A stretch of DNA of 64,000 nt from Mangifera indica (taxonomy: Eukaryota > Streptophyta > Magnoliopsida > Sapindales > Anacardiaceae), in assembly GCF_011075055.1 (NCBI RefSeq), contig NC_058149.1:10732449-10796448 (forward strand), given 5' to 3'. Positions 61,901 through 64,000 of this stretch are shown here, one piece after another; within the stretch, counting starts at the first letter, position 1, and each line of letters starts with the position of its first letter. Position numbers and translations under genes: made by a program. The notes under the pieces were generated by a model that saw only the letters and a list, made by a program, of their open reading frames with translations, searched no databases and had not been told where the DNA came from.

Positions 61901-63460
61901 TGGCTTAGAGGATAAAGTATTAGTTTTTAAACTTTTAGGGGGAAAATTTAGATTAAATTTTTAGAGGTTAGGGTTCCTTTAAATTTAACCGATTATGGGT
62001 AGATAAATAATATTTTCAAAGTTAACGGAGGGAACTTTGGGAAATCAACATACCTTGGGTGGGAAATAGTCCTTTGGCCATTTTCCTATGACTTCTTGAT
62101 TTCTCCACCATTTTTTAGTGTCGATTTGTCTCTGTCGCTAGATCTCAGGACTCTAATACCATTTTGTTAAGATTCTGACCCATTGTTCATGCAAAATAGT
62201 AAACAAATACAAAACAAATTGAAATAATAACGATTTTATTTGTAGAAAGGGTTACAAACAATAAATTAAACAATTCGAGAAATTTAGAGCCTCTCATTTT
62301 CTAACCATTCGAGGCACCGGAGACTTTCCAACATCAGCCCTAAGACTACCCAAATCCCATAAATTTTATTCCCTTCACTATTTGATAACCAAACTACCAT
62401 TTTTATAATAAAATCTAACCTATATGACAAGAACAAGTGTCCCCTATCCTAATGGAATTTAAAGCAAGTGCTCACATATTTATGAGCACGTATTTGAAAT
62501 TATTTTTGACATTAGATTTGGTTGCTCCACCATAACCCTTCGATTATCATTAGGTAAATTGTACTAAGAGCTTTGCATGTAATTGGGATGTGAAATTAGT
62601 TTTTGATGATTCTTTTTTGTCTTTTTAGCTTGGAATACTCTATGGCCACTAGAAAGGAAGCGTCAGCGAGCATTCTTTCTCTTTGGACTGGCACTCATTT
62701 TGCAATTTGATATTGAGGGCATCAGGACATTTTTCCATTCTTTCTTCCGGTTACCCAAATGGTAGAAATTAATGCTTTACTTTTATTTCCTATAATCATT
62801 TTTTGATTGATGGTTTTACGATGCTTCACTAATTATTGTATTTTCAATTTAACAGTTCAGAATTTTGATTTAACACATGAGCATCATGTGAAAACTTTAA
62901 TCTTAAATTCTTAGATGTGTAGATCTGTCGTCTTTTCTGCACAAGCAAGTCATTTTAAAATACATACAATATGAATAAAAGTATCAAACTTTAATTTACC
63001 TTGTGCATGGTAGGTATTCAGCACATATAGTCCCTGTTGGATTGGTTTCATATTCAAAATCTGATTTTATAGCAGAAACTCGGTTAATCACCTGATTTAA
63101 GCTTGTATAATATGTAAAAGTAGTCCCCAATAATATGCATGCATGATAGCAGTTGACATTGTAGAAGGTCATTAGAAAGTTTGAAGGCAAGTATAGTTAG
63201 TATTAGTAAATTAATGTATCTGCTAGTTAAAATTGTTGGGTGGTTTGCTTTCCATCTTGATCTTGTGATAGTGAATTGTATATTTTTGCTCCAGGATGTG
63301 GCAGGGATTTCTCGGGTCTAGTCTTTCCTCAGCTGACCTCGTTCTATTCGCCTTGTACATGTTTGTTATAGCTCCAAATGATATGAGAAAGTGTCTTATC
63401 AGACATCTAATGTCGGATCCAACTGGGGCAATTATGATTAGAACATACCTCATGATATAG
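55978..63460 (+). CDS. LCYE: Lycopene epsilon-cyclase, 527 aa
   Basis: Eleven exons join in phase: 55978-56268, 56402-56573, 56803-56938, 57043-57153, 57746-57848, 57976-58113, 58197-58304, 59340-59436, 59521-59649, 62629-62761 and 63295-63460. The start MEYCLGAQNFAAM opens a Ser/Arg-rich plastid transit peptide. The FAD-binding motif is VVIGCGPAGLALAAESAKLG (GxGxxG at residues 114-119), followed by FTNNYGVWEDEF. Other family blocks are GRAYGRVSRHLLHEELL, ASGAASGKLLEYEVGGPRV, MDYRDI, YAMPVSSTRVFFEETCLA, YIPVGGSLPNTEQKNLAFG and FFRLPKWMWQGFLGS. It forms one epsilon ring on lycopene, leading to lutein. Leucine 451 (FLFGLALI) corresponds to the residue I recall as L448 in the one-ring Arabidopsis enzyme. 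Intron 9 is about 3 kb because of transposon insertions. Confidence 0.96.
57229..57696 (-). mobile_element. TRIM-like miniature LTR element in LCYE intron 4
   Basis: Two direct repeats (57229-57390 and 57534-57696) share TTTACAAGTGTGAAGATTGA, AACTCATATTACACAAAACC, TTATGTTCTATTCATTAGAT and end in GTCTCCAACA. They therefore start TGTTGGAGAC on the minus strand. Between them, 143 bp include GCTCTGATACTA (57517-57528). On the minus strand that is TAGTATCAGAGC, 11 of 12 to the initiator-methionine tRNA primer site, placed just inside the 5' repeat. A purine run lies next to the other repeat. Size and lack of coding sequence fit a terminal-repeat retrotransposon in miniature. No target duplication was identified. 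Confidence 0.85.
60606..62455 (-). mobile_element. Short non-autonomous LTR retrotransposon in LCYE intron 9
   Basis: Direct repeats at about 60606-60885 and 62165-62455 align over their length. The left has GTTAGGATTCTAGTCCATTA, CATGCAAATGATAAACGAACA and ACAAGTGTCCTCTACTC. The right has GTTAAGATTCTGACCCATTG, CATGCAAAATAGTAAACAAA and ACAAGTGTCCCCTATCC. Next to the right repeat, CTCTAATACCA (62151-62161) is, on the minus strand, TGGTATTAGAG, close to the methionine-tRNA primer site. The interior is non-coding and pyrimidine-rich (60930-61370), and is split by a foldback element at 61376-62079. Repeat ends were set by eye. The repeats differ noticeably, so the insertion is old. Confidence 0.75.
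61376..62079. mobile_element. Foldback element, copy D (704 bp), nested
   Basis: The ends are GGCCAAAGGACTTTCCCACC and, inverted, GGCCAAAGGACTATTTCCCA. The flanks TTTTTCCTA and ATTTTCCTA form a near-perfect 9-bp duplication (one mismatch). Arms mirror through TTAATTTTAAAAATTTCA and CCCCTTAGGGTTTAG-type blocks. The core (61620-61860) has GTCTGGGAAGA / TCTTCCCAGA and ACCCATTCGACGTC / GACGCCGAATGGGT pairs. It lies inside the interior of the LTR element at 60606-62455, which itself is inside LCYE intron 9. Confidence 0.8.
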
Positions 63461-64000
63461 TTACTATCTCCTATATTTCATCCCTTGTACGGTTCTATAT
63501 CGGATTGCTGGAAGGAGTGTGTACATTTATATGTATATATCATACCCAACCAGGATGATGCAATAATTTGTGATGCAAACCCCTCTTGTTATGTCAATAT
63601 AGTTAAGATGCTATTCTACCAGGATTCATTGTTGTGAGCTTTCAGAGTTTATGCATCGATGTAATACATAACAGCTGCTCACAGTTTGATTATGGCAAAG
63701 AAAAGGCCTAACAGCTGTCTCCCACTGATAGCCTTATAATACATGAAGCGCCCAGCTTCACATAAAACACAATGCTGGATGGTCAACCACTTGCAACTAA
63801 CCAAATTGGATTTAAGAGGTTTTACAACAAAATTTTTTTGTCTTCCGAAAAAATATATTCAAATCTTAATCCTTATTTAGAATATAATTTAAATAATTTG
63901 AAAGGATAAAGATATTGATCAATAACAAAACACAATTACAACTGATTTTCATAAATTAGACAATCAAGATATTTAAACACGTCTAATACTAAAAAAAAAA
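63461..64000. other. 3' flank of LCYE; no gene seen
   Basis: Likely LCYE 3' UTR in the first 200-250 bases, then spacer that becomes A+T-rich. No recognisable exon, RNA gene or element end was found before the window edge. Confidence 0.5.

Overview
The window reads as nuclear DNA of a flowering plant, most likely a eudicot. The genes have many short GT-AG introns, the spacers are very A+T-rich, and the recognised products are plant families (plant DGAT1, lycopene epsilon-cyclase with a plastid-targeting-like N-terminus, EPFL peptide, IQM protein, single-Myb-histone TRB, DUF3511). I could not fix the species from sequence alone. All exon models were built by hand from reading frame, splice sites and remembered family sequence. 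No alignment or transcript was available.

Layout. 1-490: 3' end of an unrecognised plus-strand gene. 490-10,370: repeat-rich spacer with an intact 1,121-bp non-autonomous hAT-type element (8-bp target-site duplication), foldback elements and a broken minus-strand gene fragment. 10,467-12,832: IQM-type calmodulin-binding protein (+). 13,000-15,270: a weak small-peptide candidate and a 579-bp tandem duplication. 15,274-15,875: EPF-like secreted cysteine-rich peptide (+). 16,180-16,860: a compositionally foreign island. 19,492-24,057: casein kinase I (+, 14 exons). 24,999-25,376: DUF3511 protein (-). 27,748-34,841: DGAT1 (-, 16 exons, 505 aa). 35,000-39,500: repeats. 39,901-40,641: internally deleted, frameshifted eIF4A pseudogene (-). 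42,501-47,706: THO complex subunit 6/DWA1-like WD40 protein (-, 13 exons, 370 aa). 47,936-49,644: two foldback elements. 50,571-55,472: TRB telomere-repeat-binding factor (-, 6 exons, 284 aa). 55,978-63,460: lycopene epsilon-cyclase (+, 11 exons, 527 aa), head-to-head with TRB and carrying two short LTR elements in its introns, one with a foldback element nested inside.

The genes do not form a pathway cluster. They are ordinary, separately regulated plant genes for TAG synthesis, carotenoid ring formation, signalling, mRNP export and telomere/chromatin binding. No operon-like or defence-like system was found.

The most distinctive signal is a family of long-inverted-repeat (foldback) elements. 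Four good copies begin GGCCAAA and end TTTGGCC. Three have perfect 9-bp target-site duplications and one an imperfect one, which is the Mutator hallmark. Their G+C-rich cores stand out in an A+T-rich genome, and diverged or half copies lie elsewhere in the window. A separate notable pattern is two splice configurations (CK1 and LCYE) that would give in-frame protein variants.
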